Assembly (NCBI GenBank): GCA_009773375.1
Contig: WRPH01000008.1
Coordinates: forward strand, 27,964-91,963
DNA length: 64,000 nucleotides
Origin: Paracoccaceae bacterium
GTDB lineage: Bacteria > Pseudomonadota > Alphaproteobacteria > Rhodobacterales > Rhodobacteraceae
Direction: 5' to 3'
The position numbers and the translations under genes are program-made. How positions within the stretch are numbered: the stretch's first letter is position 1; each line of letters opens with the position of its first letter. The notes below the pieces were generated by a model that made no database searches, was not told where the DNA came from, and worked only from the letters and a program-made list of their open reading frames with translations. Below are positions 28,408 through 37,231 of the stretch, piece after piece.

Positions 28408-29493
28408 ATGCTGAAAAGAACCCTTCTGGCCACCGCGGCACTTGGCCTCGGCCTTGCTTTCGCCGGGGCCGCCAGCGCGCAAGACGCGCTCAAGGCGTGC
28501 TGGGTCTATGTCGGCCCGATCGGCGATGGCGGCTGGACCTTCCAACATGATCAGGGCCGTCTGGACGTGATCAAGGCCTTTGGCGACAAGGTTGACGCCT
28601 CCACCTATCAAGAAAACGTGCCCGAAGGCGCCGACGCCGAACGCGTGCTGACCCAGATGGCGCTGGGTGGCTGCAAGATCATCTTCACCACCTCTTTTGG
28701 CTACATGGACCCGACCAACGCCGTCGCCGCCAAGTTTCCAGACGTGAAGTTTGAACACGCCACCGGCTACAAACGCGACAGCGCCAACGTCTCCACCTAC
28801 AACGCCCGCTTCTACGAAGGCCGCGCTGTCACCGGCACCATCGCGGGCCGGATGACCAAATCCAACAAGATCGGCTACATCGGCTCGTTCCCGATCCCGG
28901 AAGTGATCCAGGGCATCAACGCGTCGTTCATCCACGCCAAAAAGGTCAACCCGAACGTCACCATGTCGGTGGTCTGGGCCTACACCTGGTTTGACCCCGC
29001 GAAAGAGGCAGACGCTGCCAAGGCGCTGATCGAGCAGGGCGTTGATGTGATACTGCAACACACCGATTCCACCGCACCCTTGGCCGAAGCCGCCAAAACT
29101 CCCGGCGTGATCGGCTTTGGTCAGGCCTCGGATATGGCAGAATACAAACCCAGCCCGCGTGTGTCCGCGATCATCGACAACTGGGGTCCCTACTACGTCG
29201 AGCGCGTAGGCGCCCTGCTGGATGGCACCTATGAGCAAAAAGACACCTGGGCTGGCATCGGTGGCGGTGAAGTGAAAATCGGCGACATCACCGAGGCTGT
29301 TCCCGCCGAAGTGAAAGCCGAAGCCGAGGCGCTGGCCGCCTCGATCGGCGACGGATCGTATCACCCGTTCACCGGCCCGCTGAACAAGCAAGACGGCTCG
29401 GCTTGGCTGGCCGAAGGCGAAAAGGCCGATGATGGCACGCTGGCTGGGATGAACTTCTACGTCGAAGGCATCGAAGGCGACATTCCGCAGTAA
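28408..29493 (+). CDS. BMP-family nucleoside/purine-binding protein
   Basis: This 361-residue periplasmic receptor has a signal peptide ending near ASAQ (residue 25) and a Bmp/PnrA-type domain. Recognisable blocks are YVGPIGDGGWTFQHDQG at the start of the mature protein, FTTSFGYMDPT, IGYIGSFPIPEVI and GFGQASDMAEY. There is no lipobox cysteine at the cleavage site, so it should be soluble. It closes the xdhABC-transporter cluster and is followed by a terminator. Related Rhodobacteraceae and Bosea-type systems bind purines, but the exact ligand is inferred. Confidence 0.92.
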   Translation: MLKRTLLATAALGLGLAFAGAASAQDALKACWVYVGPIGDGGWTFQHDQGRLDVIKAFGDKVDASTYQENVPEGADAERVLTQMALGGCKIIFTTSFGYMDPTNAVAAKFPDVKFEHATGYKRDSANVSTYNARFYEGRAVTGTIAGRMTKSNKIGYIGSFPIPEVIQGINASFIHAKKVNPNVTMSVVWAYTWFDPAKEADAAKALIEQGVDVILQHTDSTAPLAEAAKTPGVIGFGQASDMAEYKPSPRVSAIIDNWGPYYVERVGALLDGTYEQKDTWAGIGGGEVKIGDITEAVPAEVKAEAEALAASIGDGSYHPFTGPLNKQDGSAWLAEGEKADDGTLAGMNFYVEGIEGDIPQ

Positions 29494-29516
29494 TGTCTGC
29501 GCTTTGCTGAAACCAC

Positions 29517-29543
29517 AAAGGCCCGCCCCCGCGCGGGCCTTTT
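29517..29543 (+). terminator. Terminator of the xdh-transporter cluster
   Basis: AAAGGCCCGC (29517-29526) pairs perfectly with GCGGGCCTTT (29533-29542) around a six-base loop and runs into TTTT, 23 bases after the receptor stop codon. It is a classical intrinsic terminator. Confidence 0.85.
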
Positions 29544-29604
29544 CCCTGCCGGGCATCGCATCGCCCCCCTTCCCCTTGCCGCCCGACCATGGCAGCTTGT
29601 CGCC

Positions 29605-30513
29605 ATGATCCAGATCACCCAACCCCGCTTCGCCTTCGGCCGCATGCAATTCGGCGGTGCTGCCGACGCCACCGCGTCCCGCGCGATGTTCGAGGCCTGC
29701 CTTGCCGCGGGCATCCGGCATTTCGACACCGCCTGCGGCTATAGCGATGGGGCTTCGGAAACCCTGCTTGGCCAGTTCGCGCGCGGCCACGATCTGTTTA
29801 TCGCCACCAAGGTCGGCTATCACGGCGGCGCGGGCCGGGCCAACCTGCTGGCGCAATTCGACGCCAGCCGCAAACGCCTGCAAATGGACAGCGTCGATCT
29901 GCTCTATCTGCATCGGTTCGACCCCGAAACCCCGCTGCAAGACACGCTGGAAACCTTCGCCGACCTGCAGGCGCGCGGCCTTGTCCGCCACATCGGCCTG
30001 TCCAATTTCGCCGCGTGGCAGGTGATGAAGGCGCAGGCCATCGCGCACGGCCTTGGCACTTGCATCGCCGCAATTCAGCCGATGTATAGCCTCGTCAAAC
30101 GTCAGGCCGAGGTGGAGCTGCTGCCAATGGCCGCCGATCAGGGCATTGCCGCCTTCACCTACTCGCCCTTGGGCGCAGGGCTGCTGTCGGGCAAATACAC
30201 CCAAGGCAGCGCCGGGCGGTTGACCGAAGACAGCCGCTACGCCACCCGCTACGCGCCTGAAACCATGCACGAAACCGCCCGCGCGCTGGCGGATCTGGCG
30301 ACGCAGTACCAGATGCACCCCGCCACGCTCGCCGTCGCTTGGGTGATGGCCCATCCCAGCCATCCGGTGCCGATCATTTCCGCCCGCAACCTTGATCAGC
30401 TGCATCCCTCGCTGGCCGCAGCAACCTTCGCCTTGCCAGCCGATCTCTACGCCCGCATCAGCGCGCTGTCGCCGAAACCGCCACCGGCAACAGACCGGCT
30501 GGATGAGGCCTGA
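29605..30513 (+). CDS. Aldo/keto reductase
   Basis: This 302-residue NADPH-dependent oxidoreductase has a TIM-barrel fold. The catalytic set is visible as the FDTACGYSDGASE block (Asp and Tyr), the lysine in FIATKVGYHGG, and LLYLHRFDPETPLQDTLETF. HIGLSNFAAWQV and YSPLGAGLLSGKY are typical of the family. No signal peptide is present. It follows the terminator of the purine cluster and precedes an FAD oxidase. The natural substrate cannot be inferred. Confidence 0.93.
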   Translation: MIQITQPRFAFGRMQFGGAADATASRAMFEACLAAGIRHFDTACGYSDGASETLLGQFARGHDLFIATKVGYHGGAGRANLLAQFDASRKRLQMDSVDLLYLHRFDPETPLQDTLETFADLQARGLVRHIGLSNFAAWQVMKAQAIAHGLGTCIAAIQPMYSLVKRQAEVELLPMAADQGIAAFTYSPLGAGLLSGKYTQGSAGRLTEDSRYATRYAPETMHETARALADLATQYQMHPATLAVAWVMAHPSHPVPIISARNLDQLHPSLAAATFALPADLYARISALSPKPPPATDRLDEA

Positions 30514-30621
30514 TCCCTACAAATCGCCCGATCCCGCGCGCCATTCTGCCAAGGCCCTCTTGCGTTTCGCCTGCAAATACCAACCAATCGCCGCAACTGA
30601 AGGACCAAGGGGCGGACAGAC

Positions 30622-31698
30622 ATGGGTGCGGATTTCCTGATCATCGGCGGCGGCATTGCCGGGGTTTCGGCGGCAGCGCGGCTGTCGCATCATGGCAAAG
30701 TCACCCTGCTGGAGGCGGAAACCAACCTCGCCCACCACGCCTCGGGCCGTTCCGCCGCACTTTATGAACCGCGCTATGGCCTCGCACCCGTGGTGGAACT
30801 GTCGCTGGCCTCGGGCGATTTCTTCCGCGCCATGCCCAACCTGCTGTCGCCGCGCGGTCTGATGATTCTGGGCCGCGCGGGCGAAGACGCCGCGTTTGAA
30901 CATGACATTGCCGATATGGAGCTGCCGGAAATCAGCGTCGATGACGCCCGCGCCATCGTGCCGATCCTGAACCCCGAAAGCGTCACCCGCGCCGCCCGCG
31001 CCGATCACGCCTGGGACATCGACACCGATCTTCTGCTGCAGGGCTTCGCCCGCGAAGCCAAGGCCAATGGTGCAGAATTCCACCTGAACGCCCGCGCCCA
31101 AAGCATTCAGAAAACCGCCACCGGCTGGCGCGTCACCACCGCCACAGGCGATTACACTGGCGCGATCCTGATCAACGCCGCCGGGGCCTGGGTTGACCCC
31201 ATCGCGCAAATGGCGGGCATCAAGCCTTTGGGATTCCAGCCAAATCGCCGCTCCATGGCCCGCATCCCCGCGCCGGGCGGCCATGATGTCACCCATTGGC
31301 CGATGATGTTCGGCTGCGGCGAAACCTGGTATGCCAAGCCCGACGCAGGCGCGCTGATCGTCTCGCCCGCCGAAGAAGACCCGGTCGAACCGCACGACGC
31401 CTGGGCCGACGACATGGTGCTGGCCGAGGGCCTCGCCCGCTATGAGGAATTCGTCACCGAACCCGTCACCCGGCTGATCTCCAACTGGGCCGGCCTGCGC
31501 ACCTTCTCGCCCGACCGCGTTCTCGTCATCGGCGCAGACGCAGAAGACCCCAGCTTTTTCTGGCTGGCGGGCCAAGGCGGCTACGGCTTCCAATCCTGCC
31601 CCGCCGCCAGCCAGCTTGCCGCCGATCTGATCACCGGCCAAGCCCCGCAAGCCTCGGAAAGCCTGCTCGCAGCCCTGTCACCCGCCCGCTTCGGATGA
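30622..31698 (+). CDS. FAD-dependent amino acid/amine oxidoreductase (DAO family)
   Basis: This 358-residue flavoprotein opens with the FAD-binding motif FLIIGGGIAGVSAAARL and continues with the acidic ribose-binding residue in LLEAET. ASGRSAALYEPRYG and the C-terminal FFWLAGQGGYGFQSCPAAS are conserved in the glycine/D-amino acid oxidase (DadA/SoxB-like) group. The start follows a GGGGCGGA-type site. It is coupled by an ATGA overlap to the DUF938 gene. A D-amino acid or amine is the likely substrate, but none can be named. Confidence 0.9.
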   Translation: MGADFLIIGGGIAGVSAAARLSHHGKVTLLEAETNLAHHASGRSAALYEPRYGLAPVVELSLASGDFFRAMPNLLSPRGLMILGRAGEDAAFEHDIADMELPEISVDDARAIVPILNPESVTRAARADHAWDIDTDLLLQGFAREAKANGAEFHLNARAQSIQKTATGWRVTTATGDYTGAILINAAGAWVDPIAQMAGIKPLGFQPNRRSMARIPAPGGHDVTHWPMMFGCGETWYAKPDAGALIVSPAEEDPVEPHDAWADDMVLAEGLARYEEFVTEPVTRLISNWAGLRTFSPDRVLVIGADAEDPSFFWLAGQGGYGFQSCPAASQLAADLITGQAPQASESLLAALSPARFG

Positions 31699-32327
31699 CC
31701 CTGCGCCTGCCCGACAGCGGTGCCAAAACCGATACGCAGGGCCGCCGCCACACCCCCTCGGCCCAGCGCAACGCCCCTGCCATCCTGACCGCCCTGCGCC
31801 CCCATATGCCAGCAGGGCGGCTCTTGGAGATCGCCTCCGGCTCCGGCTATCACGCCGCCCAGATCGCCCCCGCCTTCCCTGCAACCCTCTGGCAACCCAC
31901 AGATATCGCCCCGGCCAACCTGACATCGATCACCGCTTGGACCCGCGCTATCCCCAGCATCCTGCCGCCACAGATCCTCGACGCCACCCGCCCCGATTGG
32001 CACGCCCGCTTCCCGGCGCAAAACGCCATCCTGCTGGTCAACCTGCTGCACCTGATCCCCAGCGCCGCCACCCTGCTGCATGAAATCAGCCTTGCCCTTG
32101 CCCCCGGCGGCGTGGCCTTCCTCTACGGCCCCTTTCTGCGCGACGGCCAGCCCACCTCGCCGGGTGACGCCGCCTTCCACGCCAGCCTGCAAGCCCAAGA
32201 CCCCAACATCGGCTACAAAGACCTCGGCCAGATCACCGCCGCACTTTCCGGCCACGGCCTGACCATTGATGTCGAACCGATGCCCGCCAACAACCTCATG
32301 CTGATTGCCCGCAAATCATATTCATAA
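31695..32327 (+). CDS. DUF938 family, SAM-dependent methyltransferase fold
   Basis: This 210-residue protein has the DUF938 opening SAQRNAPAILTALRPHMPAG, followed by the SAM-binding motif I LLEIASGSGYHAAQ near residue 45 and an acidic residue in WQPTDIAP. NLLHLIPSAAT corresponds to motif IV. The family is predicted to methylate an unknown small substrate. The ATG overlaps the stop codon of the FAD oxidase, so the two are coupled. Confidence 0.87.
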   Translation: MTLRLPDSGAKTDTQGRRHTPSAQRNAPAILTALRPHMPAGRLLEIASGSGYHAAQIAPAFPATLWQPTDIAPANLTSITAWTRAIPSILPPQILDATRPDWHARFPAQNAILLVNLLHLIPSAATLLHEISLALAPGGVAFLYGPFLRDGQPTSPGDAAFHASLQAQDPNIGYKDLGQITAALSGHGLTIDVEPMPANNLMLIARKSYS

Positions 32328-32401
32328 CTTAGAATGTGACTTGATGCAGATCAAGGCGCACAACCCGCGCCCGTGCGATCCATGCGAAAAAGGAGCCGAC
32401 C

Positions 32402-32746
32402 ATGAGCTACAAAGACACCAACACCACCATCCGCAACGAACTCCGCGCGATGCACAAGCTGAACCCCGAAACCGCCAAGGGCTTCTCGGCGCTATCCGCA
32501 GGGGCGATGACAGACGGCGCGCTCGACAAGAAATCGCGCGAATATATCGCCCTCGCCATCGCCATCACCCAGCGCTGCGAACCCTGCATCACCCTGCATA
32601 TCGAGGCGCTGATCAAGGTCGGCTGCAGCCGTGAAGAACTCGGCTCGGTGCTGGCGATGTGCGTGCAGATGGGCGGCGGCCCGGCGATGATGTATGCCGC
32701 CCACGCCCTTGCCGCATGGGATGAGATGACTGCACCCGCCGCCTGA
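32402..32746 (+). CDS. Carboxymuconolactone decarboxylase family protein (AhpD-like)
   Basis: This 114-residue, all-helical protein has the CxxC-plus-histidine pattern of AhpD-type enzymes in QRCEPCITLHIEALI near residue 60. That pattern points to thiol-disulfide or peroxidase activity rather than true decarboxylation. A strong AAGGAG site precedes the ATG. It stands between the methyltransferase and the lysozyme and has no obvious partner. Exact function is unknown. Confidence 0.88.
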   Translation: MSYKDTNTTIRNELRAMHKLNPETAKGFSALSAGAMTDGALDKKSREYIALAIAITQRCEPCITLHIEALIKVGCSREELGSVLAMCVQMGGGPAMMYAAHALAAWDEMTAPAA

Positions 32747-32763
32747 GCCACACGCGCCGCCAA

Positions 32764-32797
32764 CCGGGGATTCCCGCCGACTGCGGAAATCCCCCGG
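32764..32797. terminator. Imperfect hairpin after the CMD-family gene
   Basis: CCGGGGATT, then CCGC, pairs with GCGG and AATCCCCCGG with a few unpaired bases. There is no U-tract. It lies 18 bases after the stop codon and may end the transcript. Confidence 0.4.
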
Positions 32798-32832
32798 CTG
32801 ACAGCCGCGCGCTTCCGTGACAGCATGGCTGG

Positions 32833-33612
32833 ATGCGCGCCCTGCTGATCCTCGCCCTTGCCCTTGCCGCCTGCGCCCCCCGCGCAGCGCCGGTGCTGCA
32901 CAGCGCCACCTCCTCCGCGCCGCGCCCGGCCAATTTTGCCGACAGCGATGCGCAGGATTTCGGCCGCGTCAGCCCCGCCGATCACCCCGTCCACGGCATC
33001 GACCTGTCGAAATTTCAAACCGCTGTCGATTGGCCCACCGCCCGCGCCAATGGCGTCAACTTCGCCTTCATCAAGGCGACCGAGGGCGGTGACGCCGCCG
33101 ACCCACTGTTCCGCGCCCATTGGCAAGGGGCCGCCGCCGCAGGCGTGCCGCGCGGTGCCTACCATTTCTTCTACCACTGCCGCCCCGCCATCGAACAAGC
33201 CCGCTGGTTCATCGCCCATGTGCCGCGTGAACCCGGCGCGCTCCCCCCCGTGCTGGACATGGAATGGACGCCGACCTCGCCCACCTGCCGCACCCGCCAC
33301 TCCGCTGACCATATCCGCTCCGAGGCGCAGATCTTCCTCAACGCCCTCGCCGCGCATTACGGCCAGCGCCCGATCCTCTATACCGCCATCGACTTTTTCG
33401 AGGACAATCAGCTGTGGCGGCTGCAAGGCACCGAATTCTGGCTGCGCTCGGTCGCCGCCCACCCGCATGACCTGTACGGCGGGCAAGCGTGGAGCTTTTG
33501 GCAATACAGTTCCACCGGCCGAATTGACGGCATCAAGGGCAATGTCGATCTGAACACCTTCGCCGGATCGCACGCGGCTTGGGCCAACTGGCTTTCAGCC
33601 CGCAGCCAGTAA
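32833..33612 (+). CDS. GH25 lysozyme-type lipoprotein
   Basis: This 259-residue protein has a lipoprotein signal (ALLILALALAACAP, lipid-modified cysteine near residue 15) and a glycosyl hydrolase 25 domain. The active-site residues are visible as the aspartate in VHGIDLSKFQ and the DMEW block, with YHFFYHCRP between them. GH25 enzymes cleave the N-acetylmuramic acid beta-1,4 linkage in peptidoglycan. It would be anchored to a membrane facing the periplasm. The gene is alone on its side of a hairpin, and its role in wall remodelling is inferred. Confidence 0.9.
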   Translation: MRALLILALALAACAPRAAPVLHSATSSAPRPANFADSDAQDFGRVSPADHPVHGIDLSKFQTAVDWPTARANGVNFAFIKATEGGDAADPLFRAHWQGAAAAGVPRGAYHFFYHCRPAIEQARWFIAHVPREPGALPPVLDMEWTPTSPTCRTRHSADHIRSEAQIFLNALAAHYGQRPILYTAIDFFEDNQLWRLQGTEFWLRSVAAHPHDLYGGQAWSFWQYSSTGRIDGIKGNVDLNTFAGSHAAWANWLSARSQ

Positions 33613-33711
33613 AGTCGCCTGCGCTGCAAAAATCTTTCGCGCCCCGCGACGGAAAGCCGGTCACCCCGGCGTATCAGTCATATGCAAACATTCAGATTCA
33701 AGGATATGACG

Positions 33712-34131
33712 ATGAAGACCCTGCCCCTGCTGACTGCCGCGCTGCTGCTCTCTGGCTCTGCCGCCTTTGCGCAAGCTGGCCACGGCGCGCATTTCATCAC
33801 CAATTGGGATCGCGACGACGACGGCATCGTCACGCTGGCCGAAGCCACCGAGAAGCGCGGCGATATTTTTACCGCCTTTGATGCCGACGAAGACGGCAAA
33901 CTTTCCGCCAGCGAATATAACAGCTTCGACGAAGCCCGCGCCGCCGATCAGGCAGGCATGCAACAAGACATGGCCGGCATGGGTCAAGGCACCGGCCAGG
34001 GTAAAGGCACGGGCCAGGGTAACGGGGCGGGCCAGGGTAAAGGCAAGGGTCACGGTCAGGGCGGCAACGGCGGCATGGGTCAGGGCAACGGTCAGGGCAT
34101 GATGAACGAAACCCCGAAGAGGCAGGCATGA
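33712..34131 (+). CDS. EF-hand protein, N-terminal part before a frameshift
   Basis: This 139-residue reading frame begins MKTLPLLTAALLLS (signal peptide cut after AFA) seven bases after AAGGA. It has two EF-hand loops, DRDDDGIVTLAE and DADEDGKLSASE. A glycine/glutamine-rich tract (GQGKG repeats) follows, and the frame then stops at 34129-34131. Related periplasmic calcium-binding proteins carry two more EF hands after such a tract, and these are found here in another frame directly downstream. The gene therefore looks frameshifted near 34111-34128. Confidence 0.7.
   Translation: MKTLPLLTAALLLSGSAAFAQAGHGAHFITNWDRDDDGIVTLAEATEKRGDIFTAFDADEDGKLSASEYNSFDEARAADQAGMQQDMAGMGQGTGQGKGTGQGNGAGQGKGKGHGQGGNGGMGQGNGQGMMNETPKRQA
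33994..34047 (+). repeat. Three 18-bp tandem repeats in the EF-hand gene
   Basis: Units at 33994-34011, 34012-34029 and 34030-34047 share GGCCAGGGTAA and encode GQGKGT, GQGNGA and GQGKGK. Such repeats can gain or lose units by slippage. Confidence 0.75.
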
Positions 34132-34271
34132 TGCGCGCCTTCAACGACACCGACGGCGACGGTCTGGTCAGCCGCGATGAATTCATGGCCAAAACCGCCG
34201 ACTGGTTCGCCAAAATGGATCGCAACGGCGACGGGAATGTCACCGTCGATGATTTCGGGATGAACACCTAA
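34128..34271 (+). pseudogene. EF-hand protein, C-terminal part in a shifted frame
   Basis: This frame encodes 47 residues with two canonical EF-hand loops, DTDGDGLVSRDE and DRNGDGNVTVDD, and no signal peptide. It is offset by one base from the upstream part and begins with an ATG that overlaps the stop codon there. AGAGG lies just before, so it might be re-initiated as a separate peptide. A lost base in the CCCC run near 34112-34115 would explain the split. A sequencing error cannot be excluded. Confidence 0.65.
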
Positions 34272-34302
34272 GACGGTTCGCGTGCACCTGACGCACGACA
34301 GC

Positions 34303-34334
34303 CCTGCTTCGCTTGCGACTTCCAGCGAAGCAGG
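34303..34334. terminator. Hairpin after the EF-hand gene
   Basis: CCTGCTTCGCT (34303-34313) pairs perfectly with AGCGAAGCAGG (34324-34334) around a ten-base loop. No U-tract follows. Confidence 0.5.
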
Positions 34335-34367
34335 CGGCACGCGTTGCAGGTTGTTGCGGCAAATTTG

Positions 34368-34446
34368 ACTAAAATTGTCATCCTCTCTGCACAAATATCC
34401 TGCGGGGGAGCCGAACGACGTGAGGCGCGGGGGTGCAAAACCCCCG
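34368..34446 (+). repeat. Dispersed ATATCC/G-run element, copy D, with hairpin
   Basis: CTAAAATTGTCATCCTCTC, then TGCACAAATATCC and TGCGGGGG, match copy A in all but a few bases. A hairpin with arms CGGGGGT (34428-34434) and ACCCCCG (34440-34446) follows. A further palindrome, CAGGCGGC/GCCGCCTG, lies at 34466-34491. Together they fill the space between the EF-hand gene and the convergent dehydrogenase gene. Confidence 0.75.
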
Positions 34447-34575
34447 TCCTGCGCTCAAAAGCAAACAGGCGGCAAGTTCCCCCGCCGCCTGCGCCATTTC
34501 TTGACAAAGCCTGAACACTTCTTATCAAGCGTCTGATTTAACACACTTCCTCAAGCGGTCCACGCGTGGACAGGC

Positions 34576-37071
34576 TCAGCCATCCACCCGAATACGCGCG
34601 TTTGACGGATCGAACGGGCTGTCTTCCACCACCACGCAATCCCACAATTCGCGGTTCATCCGCACCTGCAGCTTCGTGCCGACCACCGCCAGATCAGGCC
34701 GCACATAGCCCATGCCGATCTGCTTGCCGAAGGCCACCGAATAGCCGCCAGACGTCAAACGACCGATCTTCTCGCCATTCAGAACCAGCGCTTCCTTGCC
34801 CCACGGATCGGTGTCACCCGGCCCGTCGATCAGCAGCGTGCAGCATTTCGACCGGATACCGACATCCAGCATTGCCTGCTTGCCCTGGAAATCCTTGCTC
34901 AGATCGACAAACCGATCCAGCGCGGCTTCCAGCGGCGTGGCGTCGCGGCCCAACTCGTTGCCGAACGCCCGGTAAGATTTCTCCTGCCGCAGCCAGTTTT
35001 GCGCCCGAGCGCCGACCAGCTTCATCCCGTGCTTTTCGCCCGCCTTCAGCAGCAGGTCCCAAAGGTAGCGCTGCATTTCGATCGGATGATGCAGTTCCCA
35101 ACCCAACTCGCCAGTATAGGCCACCCGGATCGCATTGACCGGGCACATCCCCAATTCAATCCGCCGCGCCGACAGCCACGGGAAGCGCTTGTTCGACAAC
35201 GCGGTTTCCGGGAACTCATCCTTGATGATCTCGGCCAAAATCTTGCGCGAATTCGGCCCGGCAATCGCAAACACGCCCCACTGGGTGGTGACGTCATGGA
35301 TCTCGATATAGCCGAACTCGGGTGCCTTATCTTCCGCACATTTGCGCAGATAATCGGCATCGTAAGCCGTCCACGCGCCTGCCGACACCAGATAGTAATC
35401 ATCCTGCCCGTTGCGGACGATGGTATATTCCGTCCGCGTCGTGCCCGTAGGCGTCAGCGCATAGGTCAGGTTGATCCGGCCGACCTTCGGCAGCGCATTG
35501 CAGGTGAACCAATCAAGGAACGCCGTCGCACCGGGGCCTTTGACGACGTGCTTGGTGAACGCGGTGGCGTCAATCAATCCAGCGGTTTCCCGAATGGCCT
35601 TGGCCTCGTCCACCGCATATTGCCACCAGCCGCCACGGCGGAAACTGCGGGAGTTGTGGTCGAAATCTTCCGGCGCGTTCAGCGGACCGTAATAGATCGG
35701 ACGTTCCCAGCCGTTCACTTGCCCAAACTGCGCGCCCAGCGCCTTTTGGCGGTCATAAACCGGGGCGGTGCGCAGCGGACGCGCCGCTTCGCGCTCTTCA
35801 TCCGGGTGGTGCAGGATGAAGACGTGATCGTAGCATTCCTCATTCTTGCGCGCGGCATATTCGGTGGTCATCCAGTTGCCATAGCGGCGCGGGTCGAGCG
35901 AGGCCATATCGATCTCGGCTTCGCCATTCACCATCAACTGCGCCAGATAATAGCCGGTGCCGCCCGCAGCGGTGATGCCGAACGAGAAGCCTTCCGCGAT
36001 CCACATGTTGCGCAGGCCGGGAACCGGGCCAACCAGCGGGTTGCCATCTGGCGTATAGCAGATCGGGCCGTTGAAATCGTCTTTCAGACCAACGGTTTCC
36101 GACGACGGCAGGCGGTGCAGCATCGACATGTATTCCGCCTCGATCCGCTCAAGGTTCAGCGGGAACAGATCGGCGCGGAAGCTGTCGGGAACGCTGTATT
36201 CAAACCGGGCCGGAGCGCCTTTTTCATAGGGGCCAAGGATCCAGCCGCCACGTTCTTCACGGACATACCACTTGGCATCGGCATCGCGCAGCACCGGGTG
36301 TTCGGGGTTGGTCTTGCGGTATTCGACCAGCATCGGATCGGGCTCGGTGACGATGAACTGGTGTTCCACCGGGATCGCCGGAATCTTGATGCCAAGCAGT
36401 CGCGCGGTGCGCTGCGCGTGGTTGCCGGTTGCCGTCACCACATGTTCGGCGCGAATTTCAAACTTTTCCTCGGACGCGACAAGGTTGCCGCCCTTGTCCA
36501 CCATACGGGTGCAAGACACGATCCATTCTGACCCGGTCCACTTGTAACCATCGACCTGTATTTTGCGTTCAATGGTTGCACCGTGCTGGCGCGCGCCCTT
36601 GGCCATCGCTTGCGTCACGTCCGCCGGGTTGATGTAGCCATCCTGCGGGTGATAGAGCGCGCCAATCAGATCATCGGTGCGCAGCAGCGGCCAGCGGTCT
36701 TTCATCTCTTTCGGCGACAGGAATTCATGGTAAACCCCGGCGGTTTCCGCGACCGAGGAATACAGCATGTATTCATCCATGCGTTCCTGCCGCTGCGCCA
36801 TCCGCAGGTTGCCCACCACGGCAAAGCCTGCGTTCAGGCCGGTTTCAGCCTCCAGGCTCTTGTAGAAATCCACCGAGTATTTGTGGATATGGGTGGTGGC
36901 GAAGCTCATGTTGAACAGCGGCAACAGGCCGGCCGCATGCCAGGTCGAACCGCTGGTCAGCTCGTCGCGCTCCACCAGCATGGTATCCCAACCTGCCTTG
37001 GCAAGGTGATAGGCAATGCCGTTGCCGACAGCGCCACCGCCAACAACAAGCGCTTTGACATGAGTCTTCAT
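34576..37071 (-). CDS. Dimethylglycine/sarcosine dehydrogenase-like FAD and folate enzyme
   Basis: This 831-residue protein joins an N-terminal DAO-type FAD domain (VVGGGAVGNGIAYHLAKAGW) to a central FAO_M segment and a C-terminal GcvT aminomethyltransferase domain. SGSTWHAAGLLPLFN is where the flavin-linked histidine lies in dimethylglycine and sarcosine dehydrogenases. These enzymes demethylate methylated glycines and pass the one-carbon unit to tetrahydrofolate. The start at 37071 (MKTHVKAL) follows GGAG. It is transcribed alone. The exact substrate, dimethylglycine, sarcosine or another methylamine, cannot be decided. Confidence 0.9.
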   Translation of the reverse strand: MKTHVKALVVGGGAVGNGIAYHLAKAGWDTMLVERDELTSGSTWHAAGLLPLFNMSFATTHIHKYSVDFYKSLEAETGLNAGFAVVGNLRMAQRQERMDEYMLYSSVAETAGVYHEFLSPKEMKDRWPLLRTDDLIGALYHPQDGYINPADVTQAMAKGARQHGATIERKIQVDGYKWTGSEWIVSCTRMVDKGGNLVASEEKFEIRAEHVVTATGNHAQRTARLLGIKIPAIPVEHQFIVTEPDPMLVEYRKTNPEHPVLRDADAKWYVREERGGWILGPYEKGAPARFEYSVPDSFRADLFPLNLERIEAEYMSMLHRLPSSETVGLKDDFNGPICYTPDGNPLVGPVPGLRNMWIAEGFSFGITAAGGTGYYLAQLMVNGEAEIDMASLDPRRYGNWMTTEYAARKNEECYDHVFILHHPDEEREAARPLRTAPVYDRQKALGAQFGQVNGWERPIYYGPLNAPEDFDHNSRSFRRGGWWQYAVDEAKAIRETAGLIDATAFTKHVVKGPGATAFLDWFTCNALPKVGRINLTYALTPTGTTRTEYTIVRNGQDDYYLVSAGAWTAYDADYLRKCAEDKAPEFGYIEIHDVTTQWGVFAIAGPNSRKILAEIIKDEFPETALSNKRFPWLSARRIELGMCPVNAIRVAYTGELGWELHHPIEMQRYLWDLLLKAGEKHGMKLVGARAQNWLRQEKSYRAFGNELGRDATPLEAALDRFVDLSKDFQGKQAMLDVGIRSKCCTLLIDGPGDTDPWGKEALVLNGEKIGRLTSGGYSVAFGKQIGMGYVRPDLAVVGTKLQVRMNRELWDCVVVEDSPFDPSNARIRVDG

Positions 37072-37199
37072 GGGGAGTCTCCGAAGGGAATTTGCACCCA
37101 TATGTGCCCGAACCGCAGCCTCACGGGCAAGGGCAGCCGACATTCGAGAGATAAAAACGACATGAGCGCCGAAAAGCGGCATGGCTCACCGCAGGGCAG

Positions 37200-37220
37200 A
37201 CGATTTTCGGGGAAAATCGT
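37200..37220. terminator. Perfect hairpin next to the znuB stop codon
   Basis: ACGATTTTC (37200-37208) pairs with GAAAATCGT (37212-37220) around GGG. It is 11 bases after the end of znuB and probably ends the zur-znuCB transcript. Confidence 0.55.
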
Positions 37221-37231
37221 GGTCGCAACGA

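Noticed and set aside
28369..30405. A 678-codon minus-strand open frame across the BMP receptor and aldo/keto reductase
   Set aside because: It is antisense to two well-supported genes and crosses their terminator.
33994..34047. CRISPR-like repeats
   Set aside because: The 18-bp units are head to tail with no spacers and encode a glycine-rich tract inside a gene.
34105..34131. Programmed -1 frameshift in the EF-hand gene
   Set aside because: The reading shift is in the right direction, but no X-XXY-YYZ heptamer lies in frame; AAACCCC is present only out of register. A broken gene or re-initiation fits better.
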